64,000 bases of DNA from Salinarimonas soli (GTDB lineage Bacteria; Pseudomonadota; Alphaproteobacteria; Rhizobiales; Beijerinckiaceae). This document shows positions 1 to 8,097 of this stretch, piece by piece (the first letter of the stretch is position 1; every line of letters begins with the position of its first letter). The DNA is taken from contig NZ_VUOA01000019.1 in NCBI RefSeq assembly GCF_008386575.1, forward strand, positions 83,974-147,973, written 5' to 3'. The notes under the pieces are model-generated. The model saw only the letters and a list, made by a program, of their open reading frames with translations, was not told the origin of the DNA and made no database searches. The position numbers were made by a program, and so were the translations under genes.

Positions 1-800
1 GCCCCGGCGGCGGTGACCGAGTGGAGCCGCCCCCCCGCCGCGGGCACGGCTTCGGCGAGCATCGTCGACTCGGCGCTCTCGGCCTCCGACGGCCGGTTGC
101 GGGCGAGCGCCACGGTTCGCCGGTCGGCGACGATCGCGAGGCCCTGCTCGGGCCGCACGGTGCTGAGGATGATCTGGCGCAGGCGCTCGGCCGGGATGCT
201 GAGCTGGAGGAGATAGGCGACCTCCTGGCTACGCTCCCGGAACACGGGCACCATGATCACGAACAGGGGCTCGTTGGCGATCTGCCCCGTGAACATGTCG
301 GTGACGTAGGGCTTCTTCGTCTCGAGCAGGACCGGCACGCCCCGGCGCACCTCCGGGTGGACCAGGGGGAGCGGCGTTCCCCAGGGGCGGCGCGTGTTGA
401 CGAGCTGCTGGCCGTTGCGGTCGAACAGGACCACCGCGAGCTCCAGCGTCTCGGCGAGCCGGGAGGCGACCACGTGGAAGCTCCCGAGATCGCCCGTCTG
501 CAGCGACTGGGAATGGGTCAGGGCCTGGAGCCCGGCGGTGAGCGTGACGAGGTCGCGGTCCACGTCGATGGCCACGGTGCGGGCCGCGATGGAGCCCTCG
601 CGCCGGATGGCCTCCTGCTCCCGCGACGCCGATTGCCAGAGCAGGAACGCCAGGAAGCCGAGAACCGGGACGACGATGCCTGCGCACAGCATCACGAGAT
701 GCCAGCTCAGCGGGCGGACCGTGGGCGCCCGCTCCGCGGTCCACGGAAGGGGCAGCGGGCTGGCCTGGCCGGTGATCGGTTGCGACGTACCGTCGGACAT
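1..800 (-). CDS. Sensor kinase-type signalling protein, N-terminal part (gene runs off left edge)
   Basis: The first ~266 codons of a gene that continues beyond position 1. It starts at the ATG read leftward from 800. After ~30 polar residues there is one clear membrane segment (about residues 33-55, SWHLVMLCAGIVVPVLGFLA), then a charged stretch REQEAIRREGS and a ~200-residue region that looks like a periplasmic sensing domain (VVLFDRNGQQLVNTRRPWG, YVTDMFTG, AYLLQLSIPAERL). This layout is common in alphaproteobacterial membrane sensor histidine kinases, including HWE types. The kinase part itself is not in the window, so 'kinase' is inference; a diguanylate cyclase is possible. It is divergent from the GTA g12 gene with ~107 bp between the starts. 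Confidence 0.7.
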   Translation of the reverse strand, partial: MSDGTSQPITGQASPLPLPWTAERAPTVRPLSWHLVMLCAGIVVPVLGFLAFLLWQSASREQEAIRREGSIAARTVAIDVDRDLVTLTAGLQALTHSQSLQTGDLGSFHVVASRLAETLELAVVLFDRNGQQLVNTRRPWGTPLPLVHPEVRRGVPVLLETKKPYVTDMFTGQIANEPLFVIMVPVFRERSQEVAYLLQLSIPAERLRQIILSTVRPEQGLAIVADRRTVALARNRPSEAESAESTMLAEAVPAAGGRLHSVTAAG

Positions 801-907
801 GCGGGCGGGCCGGCAAGAGGGAATCGGGGTGGCAGGCTTCAACTTAGACGAACAAACCGAGGCGCACATTGGGGTTTTCCCTGGCGCGCCGTCCGCCGGA
901 GGGGGTC

Positions 908-1540
908 ATGCAGGAGTTTCACGAGGTGCGCTTTCCCTTCGCCGTGGCGCTCGGCGCGCGGGGCGGGCCGGGGCGGGTGACGGAGATCGTGACGCTGGCC
1001 TCCGGCAGGGAGCATCGCAACGCCCGCCACGCGGGCTCCCGGCGCCGCTACGACGCGGGGCTCGGCATCCGCACCCTCGACGCGCTGCACGAGGTGGTGG
1101 GCTTCTTCGAGGAGCGGCGCGGGCGCCTGCACGGCTTCCGCTTCCGCGACGCGGTCGACTGGAAGTCCTGCCCGCCCCTGCGCGAGCCCGCGGCCGGCGA
1201 CCAGCGCATCGGCACGGGGGACGGCGCCACCCGGGTGTTCCCGCTGGTGAAGGCCTATGGCGGGGCGCACGCGCCCTATGCCCGTCCCATCGCCAAGCCC
1301 GTGGCCGGCACGGTGCGGATCGCGGTGGACGGGGTGGAGCTCACCGGGATCGGGGGATCCTGTGATCCCGTGACGGGGCTCGTGACGCTGGCGGCGGCGC
1401 CGAAGGCCGGCGCCGCCGTGACGGCGGGCTTCTGCTTCGACGTGCCCGTCCGCTTCGACACCGACGAGCTCCTCTTCGACCTCTCGGCCTTCGGGGCGGG
1501 CGAGGCGCCCAACGTGCCGCTGATCGAGATCGTCCCGTGA
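908..1540 (+). CDS. GTA distal tail protein, DUF2460 family (g12-like)
   Basis: 210 aa. The sequence FPFAVALGARGGPGRVTEIV, the R-YDAGLGIRTLD segment, FFEERRGRLHGFRFRDAVDW and the ending FDTDELLFDLSAF...PLIEIVP are hallmarks of the DUF2460/TIGR02217 family, which includes Rhodobacter capsulatus GTA ORFG12, the distal tail protein joining tail tube and hub. The start at 908 is preceded by a good GGAGGGGG site; an upstream in-frame ATG at 869 adds 13 unlikely residues. It is normally preceded by the tape-measure gene g11. Here the left neighbour is an unrelated divergent sensor gene, so the tail block begins abruptly. Downstream, an EF-hand gene separates it from g13. Confidence 0.88.
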   Translation: MQEFHEVRFPFAVALGARGGPGRVTEIVTLASGREHRNARHAGSRRRYDAGLGIRTLDALHEVVGFFEERRGRLHGFRFRDAVDWKSCPPLREPAAGDQRIGTGDGATRVFPLVKAYGGAHAPYARPIAKPVAGTVRIAVDGVELTGIGGSCDPVTGLVTLAAAPKAGAAVTAGFCFDVPVRFDTDELLFDLSAFGAGEAPNVPLIEIVP

Positions 1541-1609
1541 CGTCGCGCCTGGATCTTAAGGTTAAACCATCGTTGCCGGAGCGCCGCCTTGGATCGCCGG
1601 CTCTCTCAT

Positions 1610-1632
1610 GCATAATAAATCATCGATTATGC
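1610..1632 (+). promoter_or_regulatory. AT-rich promoter region with inverted repeat upstream of the EF-hand gene
   Basis: In otherwise ~70% GC DNA, 1607-1645 is strikingly AT-rich. It contains a perfect 7-bp inverted repeat GCATAAT (1610-1616) / ATTATGC (1626-1632) with a 9-bp spacer, and a nested AATC/GATT pair at 1618-1628. TACAAT at 1634-1639 resembles a -10 box. The start codon follows at 1661. The repeat is an operator candidate; no regulator can be named from the sequence. Confidence 0.45.
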
Positions 1633-1660
1633 CTACAATAGATAGAGAGAAGGCGGGACG

Positions 1661-2728
1661 ATGAGCAAAGACGGCCTCAGCTACGATCGCGGGCTCGCCT
1701 CGTTCGGGTCCCTCGTCGATCTCGCGGCGCGCCATGCCGGCGAGGACGGCGTGCTGGACGCCGGCGAGTTCAAGGCCTTCGCCAAGGCCGCGAAGCTGAA
1801 GGGGGCCGACCTCTCGATGGTCGACGGCGCCGACGGCTCGGCCAAGGACGGCAAGGTCTCCATGGGCGAGCTCGTGGCCCGCATGGGCATCGCCGACCAC
1901 GCCGACGGCGTGCGCGGCGACAACGGCCTGCTCAGCCGCAAGGAGGTGCGGGGCATCACCCGCGGCTGCATCGGCAACGCGCCGCTCCCCAACGCCGCCA
2001 TCGGCGAGGTGGACGCGCCGGGCACGGCGCCCACGGGCGACAGCCTCCTCGACGCCATGGACGGGCCGAGCCGGCGCCATTCCGGCGCGGTGACGGCGGG
2101 CGAGCTGTTCGACTTCCTCGTCGCGGCGAAGGACCGCAACGGGCGCCACCTGCACGGGGGCGACTACCGCTTCAACGGCGACGAGCTCAAGGCGCTCGCG
2201 AAGGCCACGGGCCTCGACGAGGGCAAGCTCGCCGCGCTCGCGGGCTCCGACGGCTATCTCGACATCGCCGACCTGCAGCGGGCGGTGGAGAGCGGCGACA
2301 CGGACGGCTCCGGCGCCCTGTCCGGCGACGAGCTGGCCGACCTGCTCCTGCCGGCGGCGGACGACGAGGAGCCCTGCTGCGGGCCCACCTGCGGCGCCGA
2401 GGCCACGAACCCGCTCTTCGCCGCCATCGACGGCTCGAACCCCGCTCACCTCGGCGCCCTCACCACGGGCGAGGTGTTCGACTTCCTGATCCAGGCCAGG
2501 GGCGCGGACGGCGCGCCGCTCCATGGCGGCGACGATCGCTTCGACGGCGACGAGGTCGCCGCGCTCGCCGCCGCCACAGGCTTCGCCGCCTCGGCCCTGG
2601 CCCGCATGGCCGGCGCCGACGGCATCCTCGACGCCACCGACATCGCCGACGCGGTGGCGGCGGCCGACACGAGCCGCGACGGCACCCTTGACCGGGGCGA
2701 GTTCGACGGCCTGTCCAAGGCCACCTGA
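1661..2728 (+). CDS. EF-hand calcium-binding protein with internal duplication, inserted in the GTA tail block
   Basis: 355 aa, strongly acidic, without signal peptide or membrane segment. Two ~120-residue halves are clearly duplicated: AVTAGELFDFLVAAKDRNG with LHGGDYRFNGDELKALA (about residues 145-185) matches ALTTGEVFDFLIQARGADG with LHGGDDRFDGDEVAALA (about 265-305). Each half ends in an EF-hand loop: DTDGSGALSGDE (fits D-x-D-x-S-G-x5-E) and DTSRDGTLDRGE. A CCGPTC motif sits between the halves. A less regular acidic region occupies residues 1-130. The gene has its own AT-rich promoter-like region and lies between g12 and g13 in the same orientation. Function unknown; Ca2+ binding is inferred from the loops. 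A calcium-sensitive structural or accessory role for the tail is possible but unproven. Confidence 0.75.
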   Translation: MSKDGLSYDRGLASFGSLVDLAARHAGEDGVLDAGEFKAFAKAAKLKGADLSMVDGADGSAKDGKVSMGELVARMGIADHADGVRGDNGLLSRKEVRGITRGCIGNAPLPNAAIGEVDAPGTAPTGDSLLDAMDGPSRRHSGAVTAGELFDFLVAAKDRNGRHLHGGDYRFNGDELKALAKATGLDEGKLAALAGSDGYLDIADLQRAVESGDTDGSGALSGDELADLLLPAADDEEPCCGPTCGAEATNPLFAAIDGSNPAHLGALTTGEVFDFLIQARGADGAPLHGGDDRFDGDEVAALAAATGFAASALARMAGADGILDATDIADAVAAADTSRDGTLDRGEFDGLSKAT

Positions 2729-2843
2729 CCCACGCTTCAAGGCGACTAGGCCTATACGCCCCTCGCACCGGCTCGCTTGAGCCGTGGCGGGGGGCGATGC
2801 GTTTCGTGACGCCGCGTCGCGCGCTTCTCCGCCGGAGACCCCC

Positions 2844-3686
2844 ATGCGAACCCTGTCCCCTGAGCTCGCGGCCCGCCTGGGCCGCGAGACCGCCTCCCTG
2901 TGCCGGTGCTGGGCCCTGATCCGCCGCGACGGCGCGGTGCTGGGCTTCACCGACCATGACCGCGACGTCGCATTCGCGGGCCGCGTCCACGCCGCCCGCA
3001 CGGGCCTCGACGCGGCGGAGGCCACGAGCGAGCTCGGCTTTGCCGTGGGCGGCGGCGAGGTGGCGGGCGCGCTCACCTCGGCGGGGATCACGGAGGACGA
3101 CCTCGCGGCGGGGCTCTACGACGACGCGAGCGTGGAGACCTGGCTCGTGGACTGGGCCGAGCCTGAGCACCGGCTCCTCCTCGACGTGGCGCATCTGGGC
3201 GAGATCCGCCGCGCCGACGGCGCCTTCGTGGCGGAGCTGCGTGGGCTGATGCACCGCCTCGACGAGGAGCGCGGCCGCCTCTACGGCGCGGCCTGCTCGG
3301 CCGATCTCGGCGACGCCCGCTGCCGGGTGGACCTCTCAGCCCCGGCCCTGCGCCACGAGGGCGCGGTCGCCTCCACCGACGGCGCCCTGGAGATCACGGC
3401 CCCTGCGCTCGCGGGCTACGCGCCGGGCCTGTTCACGGGCGGGCGCCTGCGCTGGACGGCTGGGCTCAATGCCGGCACGGCGGTCGAGGTCAGGGCGCAT
3501 CGCGGCGGGTCCTTGAGCCTGTGGCAGCGCGCCGCCCGTCCGATCGGGCCGGGCGACACCTTTCAGGTCACGGCGGGCTGCGACAAGAGCCTCTCCACCT
3601 GCCGCGACCGCTTCGCCAACGCGACGAACTTCCGCGGCTTCCCCCACATGCCCGGCACGGACTTCCTGCTGCGGGGCGCGGGGTGA
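2844..3686 (+). CDS. GTA baseplate hub protein, DUF2163 family (g13-like)
   Basis: 280 aa. The conserved pattern CRCWALIRRDGAVLGFTDHD near the N-terminus, GITEDDLAAGLYDDA, the Cys pair region YGAACSADLGDARCRVD and the C-terminal TAGCDKSLSTCRDRF...NFRGFPHMPGTDFL are typical of DUF2163 proteins such as R. capsulatus GTA ORFG13, the hub of the tail baseplate. The start at 2844 has GGAG about 8 bp upstream; an earlier in-frame ATG at 2784 has no support. The stop (TGA 3684-3686) overlaps a possible GTG start of the next gene, so g13 and g14 are probably translationally coupled. Confidence 0.88.
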   Translation: MRTLSPELAARLGRETASLCRCWALIRRDGAVLGFTDHDRDVAFAGRVHAARTGLDAAEATSELGFAVGGGEVAGALTSAGITEDDLAAGLYDDASVETWLVDWAEPEHRLLLDVAHLGEIRRADGAFVAELRGLMHRLDEERGRLYGAACSADLGDARCRVDLSAPALRHEGAVASTDGALEITAPALAGYAPGLFTGGRLRWTAGLNAGTAVEVRAHRGGSLSLWQRAARPIGPGDTFQVTAGCDKSLSTCRDRFANATNFRGFPHMPGTDFLLRGAG

Positions 3687-3697
3687 GGGATTTGGTC

Positions 3698-4108
3698 ATG
3701 ACCCCCTCCGCCCCCATCGTCGCGGCCGCGCGCGGCTGGATTGGCACGCCGTTCCGGCATCAGGCCTCGCTCAAAGGGGTCGGTTGCGACTGCCTCGGCC
3801 TCGTGCGCGGGGTGTGGCGGGAGGTGGTGGGGGCGGAGCCCGAGGCGCCGCCCGCCTATCCGCCCGACTGGGCCGCCACGGGGCGCGACCTCCTGCGCGA
3901 GGCGATCGCGCGCCATTGCGTGCCGGCCGAGGGGATCGGGCCGGGGGCGGTCCTGCTGCTCGCTTGGCGCGACGGCGCCCCCGCCGGCCATTGCGCCATC
4001 GCGACGGGGCCCGACGCGATCGTCCACGCCCATGCCGGGGCGGTGGTGGCGGAGGTGTCGCTGCGGGTCTGGCGGCGGCGGGTCGTGGGCGTGTTCCGCT
4101 TTCCCTGA
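3698..4108 (+). CDS. GTA NlpC/P60 cell-wall peptidase (g14-like)
   Basis: 136 aa, the size of GTA ORFG14. NlpC/P60 fold with the catalytic Cys in GVGCDCLGLVRGVWREV (nucleophile is the Cys of the CDCxGL motif), the His in PAGHCAIATGPDAIVHAH and further C-terminal strands ending in GVFRFP. In GTA particles this peptidase sits at the tail tip and opens peptidoglycan during DNA delivery. The ATG at 3698 was chosen. A GTG at 3683 that overlaps the g13 stop (GTGA) is in frame and would add 5 residues. It is followed 45 bp later by the megatron gene. Confidence 0.88.
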   Translation: MTPSAPIVAAARGWIGTPFRHQASLKGVGCDCLGLVRGVWREVVGAEPEAPPAYPPDWAATGRDLLREAIARHCVPAEGIGPGAVLLLAWRDGAPAGHCAIATGPDAIVHAHAGAVVAEVSLRVWRRRVVGVFRFP

Positions 4109-4152
4109 CGGGCCTCGCGCCCGCCTCGAACTCTCAAATCCTTGGAGGCCCC

Positions 4153-7100
4153 ATGGCCACCGTCGTGCTCCAGGTCGCGGGCTCCGTCCTCGGCTCCATC
4201 GTGGGCGGGCCCGTGGGCGCCGCCATCGGCCAGGCGATCGGTGCCGCGGCGGGCGCCGCCATCGACGCGTCCCTGCTCAGCGCCGCCACGAGCGGGGGCG
4301 GGCGCACCGTCGAGGGGCCGCGGCTCAAGGACTTCGAGGTGCTGAGCTCGACGGAGGGCGCGCCGATCCCGCGGGTCTATGGCCGCGCCCGGGTCGGCGG
4401 CCAGCTGATCTGGGCGACGCCCATCGAGGAGACCGCGACCGTGATCCGCGAGCGCGGGCGCTCCAAGGGCGCGCCGAGCACCAAGCGCACCGAGTACAGC
4501 TACCACGTCAACCTCGCGGTGGGCCTGTGCGAGGGGCCCATCGCCTTCGTGCGAAGGGTGTGGGCGGACGGGCGCGAGCTCGACCTGAGCCTCGTCGAGA
4601 TGCGCATCCATGGCGGGGGCGAGAGCCAGGAGCCCGATCCGCTCCTCGTCGCCCGCATCGGCGCCGGGAGCGTCCCCGCCTATCGCGGGCTCGCCTATGC
4701 GGTGTTCGAGCGGCTGCCCCTCGCCGATTTCGGCAATCGCATCCCGCAGCTCGCCTTCGAGGTGGTGCGGCCCGTGGACGGGCTCGCCCGGATGATCCGG
4801 GCCGTGTGCCTCATCCCGGGCGCGAGCGAGTTCGCCTATGCGCCGGGCGAGGTGGTGCGGCTGGTGGGGCCCGTCTCGACACGGCCCGAGAACCGTCACC
4901 AGCTCTTCGCCCGCGCCGACGTCCACGCCTCCCTCGACGCCCTCCAGGCGCTCTGCCCCAACCTGGAGCGCGTCTCCGTTGTGGCGAGCTGGTTCGGCGA
5001 CGACCTGCGGGCCGGCCATTGCACCATCGCCCCGCGCACCGAGGCCCCCGACCGGGACACCTACGGCGCCACCTGGTCGGCAGCGGGGCTGACGCGGGCC
5101 AACGCCCGGGTGGTGAGCCACGTGAACGGCCGCCCGGCCTATGGCGGCACGCCCGCCGACGAGAGCCTGATCCGCCTCGTCCACGAGCTGAAGCGGCGCG
5201 GCCTCGCCGTGACGCTCTATCCCTTCGTCATGATGGACATCGCGGCCGGCAACGGTCGCCCCGACCCCTATGGCCGGCCCGAGCAGCCCCCGTTTCCCTG
5301 GCGCGGGCGCATCACCTGCGATCCCGCTCCCGGCCGCGCGGGCACGCCCGACGGGACGCCCGCCGCGGGCTCCCAGGTCGCGGCCCTCGTCGGCACCTGC
5401 GCGCCGGGGCACTTCTGGGTCGCTGGAGGCGCCGTCGGCTATGCGGGCCCGGAGGAATGGAGCCTGCGGCGGCTGATCCTGCACTATGCCCATCTCGCGC
5501 TTGCGGCCGGGGGCGTCGACGCCTTCATCATCGGCTCCGAGCTCGTGGGGCTCACGCGGGTGCGCGCCGGCAGCGGCGTCTATCCGGCGGCCGCCGCGCT
5601 CGCGGCGCTCGCCGCTGACGTGCGCGCGGTGCTGGGCCCCGCCACGCGGATCACCTACGCGGCGGACTGGACGGAGTACGGGGCGCATGTCCTCGAGGGG
5701 GGCGCCGAGGTGCGCTTCCCCCTCGACCCGCTCTGGGCGCACCCGGCCATCGACGCGGTGGGGATCGACTATTATCCGCCCCTCTCGGACTGGCGCGACG
5801 GCTCCGGCCACCGGGACGCGGCGGAGGCGCGCGGGCCCTGCGACACGGCCTATCTGCGCCGCCGCCTCGCGTCCGGCGAGGGGTTCGACTGGTACTACGC
5901 CTCCGACGCCGACCGGGCCTCGCAGACGAGAACCCCCATCGCGGACAGAGCTTACGGCAAGGCGTGGATGTTTCGCGCGAAGGATCTCGTGTCCTGGTGG
6001 AGCCTGCCGCACGTGGAGCGCCGGGGCGGCTTGGAGATCGGCGCGACCGCCTGGGTGCCGGGGTCGAAGCCGATCTGGCTCACCGAGATCGGGGTGCCGG
6101 CGGTCGACAAGGGGGCGAACGGGCCCAACGTCTTCCCCGATCCGAAGAGCTCCGAATCGGCCTATCCGCCCTTCTCGTCGGGCGCCCGCGACGACCTCGT
6201 CCAGGCCCGCGCCCTGGAGGCCATCCTCTCGCGCTTCGATCCCGCCCTGCCGGGCCACGAGGCGGGGATGAACCCGCTCATCGCGGGCGGGACCCGGCGC
6301 ATGGTCGATCCCTCGCACGTCTATGTCTGGGCGTGGGACGCGAGGCCCTTCCCCGCCTTCCCGGACTACACCGACGTGTGGGCCGACGGGGAGAACTGGC
6401 GCACGGGACACTGGCTCACGGGACGGCTCGAGGGCGTGCCCCTCGACCGGCTGGTCGCGGCTGTGCTCGCCGAGCAGGGGATCGCGGCGCCTCTCGACCT
6501 CGCCCTCGACGGCTTCCTCGACGGGGCGGTGATCGACCGCCCGGTCTCGGCGCGGGGCGCGCTGGAGCCGATCCTGCGCCTCTTCGGCGCCGACCTCGTG
6601 GCCTCGGGCGGCGTGCTGCGCGGGCAGGGGCGCGGGGCGCAGGCCCTTCGCGCCCTCGATCCGGGCGAGCTCGCGGTGGTGGAGGACGAGCCCGTGCTGC
6701 GCCTCACCCGCGCCCAGGAGACCGACCTGCCCCGGCAGATGACGCTCTCCTTCATCGACGGCGAGACCGAGTACCGGCGCGCCGCCGTCGCCTCCCGGCG
6801 CCTCGCGGTCGCGAGCGGGCGGGAGGCGCGGGCCGAGGTGGCGGCGGTGCTGCGCCGCGACCAGGCGCAGGCGCTCGCCGATGCCTGGCTCCAGGACGTG
6901 TGGGCGGCCCGCGAGGGGGCGGCCTTCGCGCTCTCCCCGCGCGCCATCGCCATCGAGCCCGGCGACCTGCTCGCCCTGCCCACCGCCGGCGGCGCGCGCC
7001 TTCACCGGGTGGTGCGGATCGCCGACGGGCCGGTGCGGCGCGTGGAGACCCGGGGCGCCGAGCCAGCGATCTTCGCCGGCGCCACGGTCCCGGCTCCCCG

Positions 7101-8064
7101 CCCGCCGCGCAAGCCGCCGCTCTTTCCCGGGCGACCGGTTCCGATCGTCCTCGACCTGCCGGCCTCGGACGGCGAGCCGACGATCCTGCAATACCTCGCC
7201 GTTGCGGCCGAGCCCTGGCCCGGTCCCATGACGGTCTGGCGGGCGGGGGAGGACGGCTTCGTGCCGCACGCGAGCGCCGAGCGCCCCGCCCGAACCGGGC
7301 GCACGCTCTCGACGCTCCCGCCGGGCCCTCTCTGGCGCTGGGACCGTGGCGCCGTGCTGGAGGTCGAGATGGCGACGGGTGTCCTGGAGGCGGTGAGCGA
7401 GGGCGCGGCGCTCGCGGGGGCGAACCTCATGGCGCTCCAGGGGCCGGACGGCGTGAGGGAGATCCTCTCGGCGGCGGACGTCGAGCTCGTGGGCGAGGGG
7501 CGCTACCGGCTCACCCGCCTCCTGCGCGGCCTCGGCGGGAGCGAGGCGGCGGCCTCCCGCACGCTCTCCCCCGGCGCGAGCCTCGTGATGCTCGACGACG
7601 CCCTGGTGCCGCTCACCGACGCCCCCGGCGACATCGGGCGACCGCAGGTCTATCGCGTCGGGCCGGCCCGCGTCGATCCGGGCGACGGCTCGGTGGTCGA
7701 GGTGACCGCGACGGCGGGCCTCGACCCTCTGCGCCCCCTCGCCCCCGTGCACCTGCGGGCGCGGCGGACCCCCGACGGCGTGGCCATCGCCTGGATCCGG
7801 CGCACCCGCCGGGACGACGACGCCTGGGAGCCCGCGGACGTGCCGCTCGGCGAGGACGGCGAGGCCTACGAGGTGGACATCCTGGCGGGCGGCGTCGTGC
7901 GCCGGACGCTCACCGCCGCCACGCCCTCGGCCCTCTACCCGGCCGCCCTGGAGGTCGCCGATTTCGGCGCGCCGCAGGCGGCCCTCGCCGTGCGCGTCGC
8001 GCAGACGAGCCGGGTCGCCGGGCGTGGGGCCGCCGCCGGAGCCGTGCTCGATGTTCTGGCCTGA
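4153..8064 (+). CDS. GTA baseplate megatron protein with TIM-barrel domain (g15-like)
   Basis: 1303 aa, the normal size for GTA ORFG15. The N-terminus is a glycine/alanine zipper-like hydrophobic stretch (GSVLGSIVGGPVGAAIGQAI). The GTA TIM-barrel-like domain spans roughly residues 255-750 (VVASWFGDDLRAGHCTIAP, GLAVTLYPFVMMDIAAGN, IGSELVGLTRVR, ITYAADWTEYG, AVGIDYYPPLSDWRDG, IWLTEIGVPAVDKGAN, HVYVWAWDARPFPAFPD). A phage tail_3 hub-like region follows at ~790-950, then beta-rich C-terminal domains to residue 1303. In RcGTA this protein forms the tail tip that contacts and penetrates the recipient envelope. The start at 4153 has GGAG 9 bp upstream. It is the largest gene of the block and appears intact. 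Confidence 0.92.
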   Translation: MATVVLQVAGSVLGSIVGGPVGAAIGQAIGAAAGAAIDASLLSAATSGGGRTVEGPRLKDFEVLSSTEGAPIPRVYGRARVGGQLIWATPIEETATVIRERGRSKGAPSTKRTEYSYHVNLAVGLCEGPIAFVRRVWADGRELDLSLVEMRIHGGGESQEPDPLLVARIGAGSVPAYRGLAYAVFERLPLADFGNRIPQLAFEVVRPVDGLARMIRAVCLIPGASEFAYAPGEVVRLVGPVSTRPENRHQLFARADVHASLDALQALCPNLERVSVVASWFGDDLRAGHCTIAPRTEAPDRDTYGATWSAAGLTRANARVVSHVNGRPAYGGTPADESLIRLVHELKRRGLAVTLYPFVMMDIAAGNGRPDPYGRPEQPPFPWRGRITCDPAPGRAGTPDGTPAAGSQVAALVGTCAPGHFWVAGGAVGYAGPEEWSLRRLILHYAHLALAAGGVDAFIIGSELVGLTRVRAGSGVYPAAAALAALAADVRAVLGPATRITYAADWTEYGAHVLEGGAEVRFPLDPLWAHPAIDAVGIDYYPPLSDWRDGSGHRDAAEARGPCDTAYLRRRLASGEGFDWYYASDADRASQTRTPIADRAYGKAWMFRAKDLVSWWSLPHVERRGGLEIGATAWVPGSKPIWLTEIGVPAVDKGANGPNVFPDPKSSESAYPPFSSGARDDLVQARALEAILSRFDPALPGHEAGMNPLIAGGTRRMVDPSHVYVWAWDARPFPAFPDYTDVWADGENWRTGHWLTGRLEGVPLDRLVAAVLAEQGIAAPLDLALDGFLDGAVIDRPVSARGALEPILRLFGADLVASGGVLRGQGRGAQALRALDPGELAVVEDEPVLRLTRAQETDLPRQMTLSFIDGETEYRRAAVASRRLAVASGREARAEVAAVLRRDQAQALADAWLQDVWAAREGAAFALSPRAIAIEPGDLLALPTAGGARLHRVVRIADGPVRRVETRGAEPAIFAGATVPAPRPPRKPPLFPGRPVPIVLDLPASDGEPTILQYLAVAAEPWPGPMTVWRAGEDGFVPHASAERPARTGRTLSTLPPGPLWRWDRGAVLEVEMATGVLEAVSEGAALAGANLMALQGPDGVREILSAADVELVGEGRYRLTRLLRGLGGSEAAASRTLSPGASLVMLDDALVPLTDAPGDIGRPQVYRVGPARVDPGDGSVVEVTATAGLDPLRPLAPVHLRARRTPDGVAIAWIRRTRRDDDAWEPADVPLGEDGEAYEVDILAGGVVRRTLTAATPSALYPAALEVADFGAPQAALAVRVAQTSRVAGRGAAAGAVLDVLA

Positions 8065-8097
8065 CAGGCCAACCTCTCTCAGAACCCGGACGCATCC

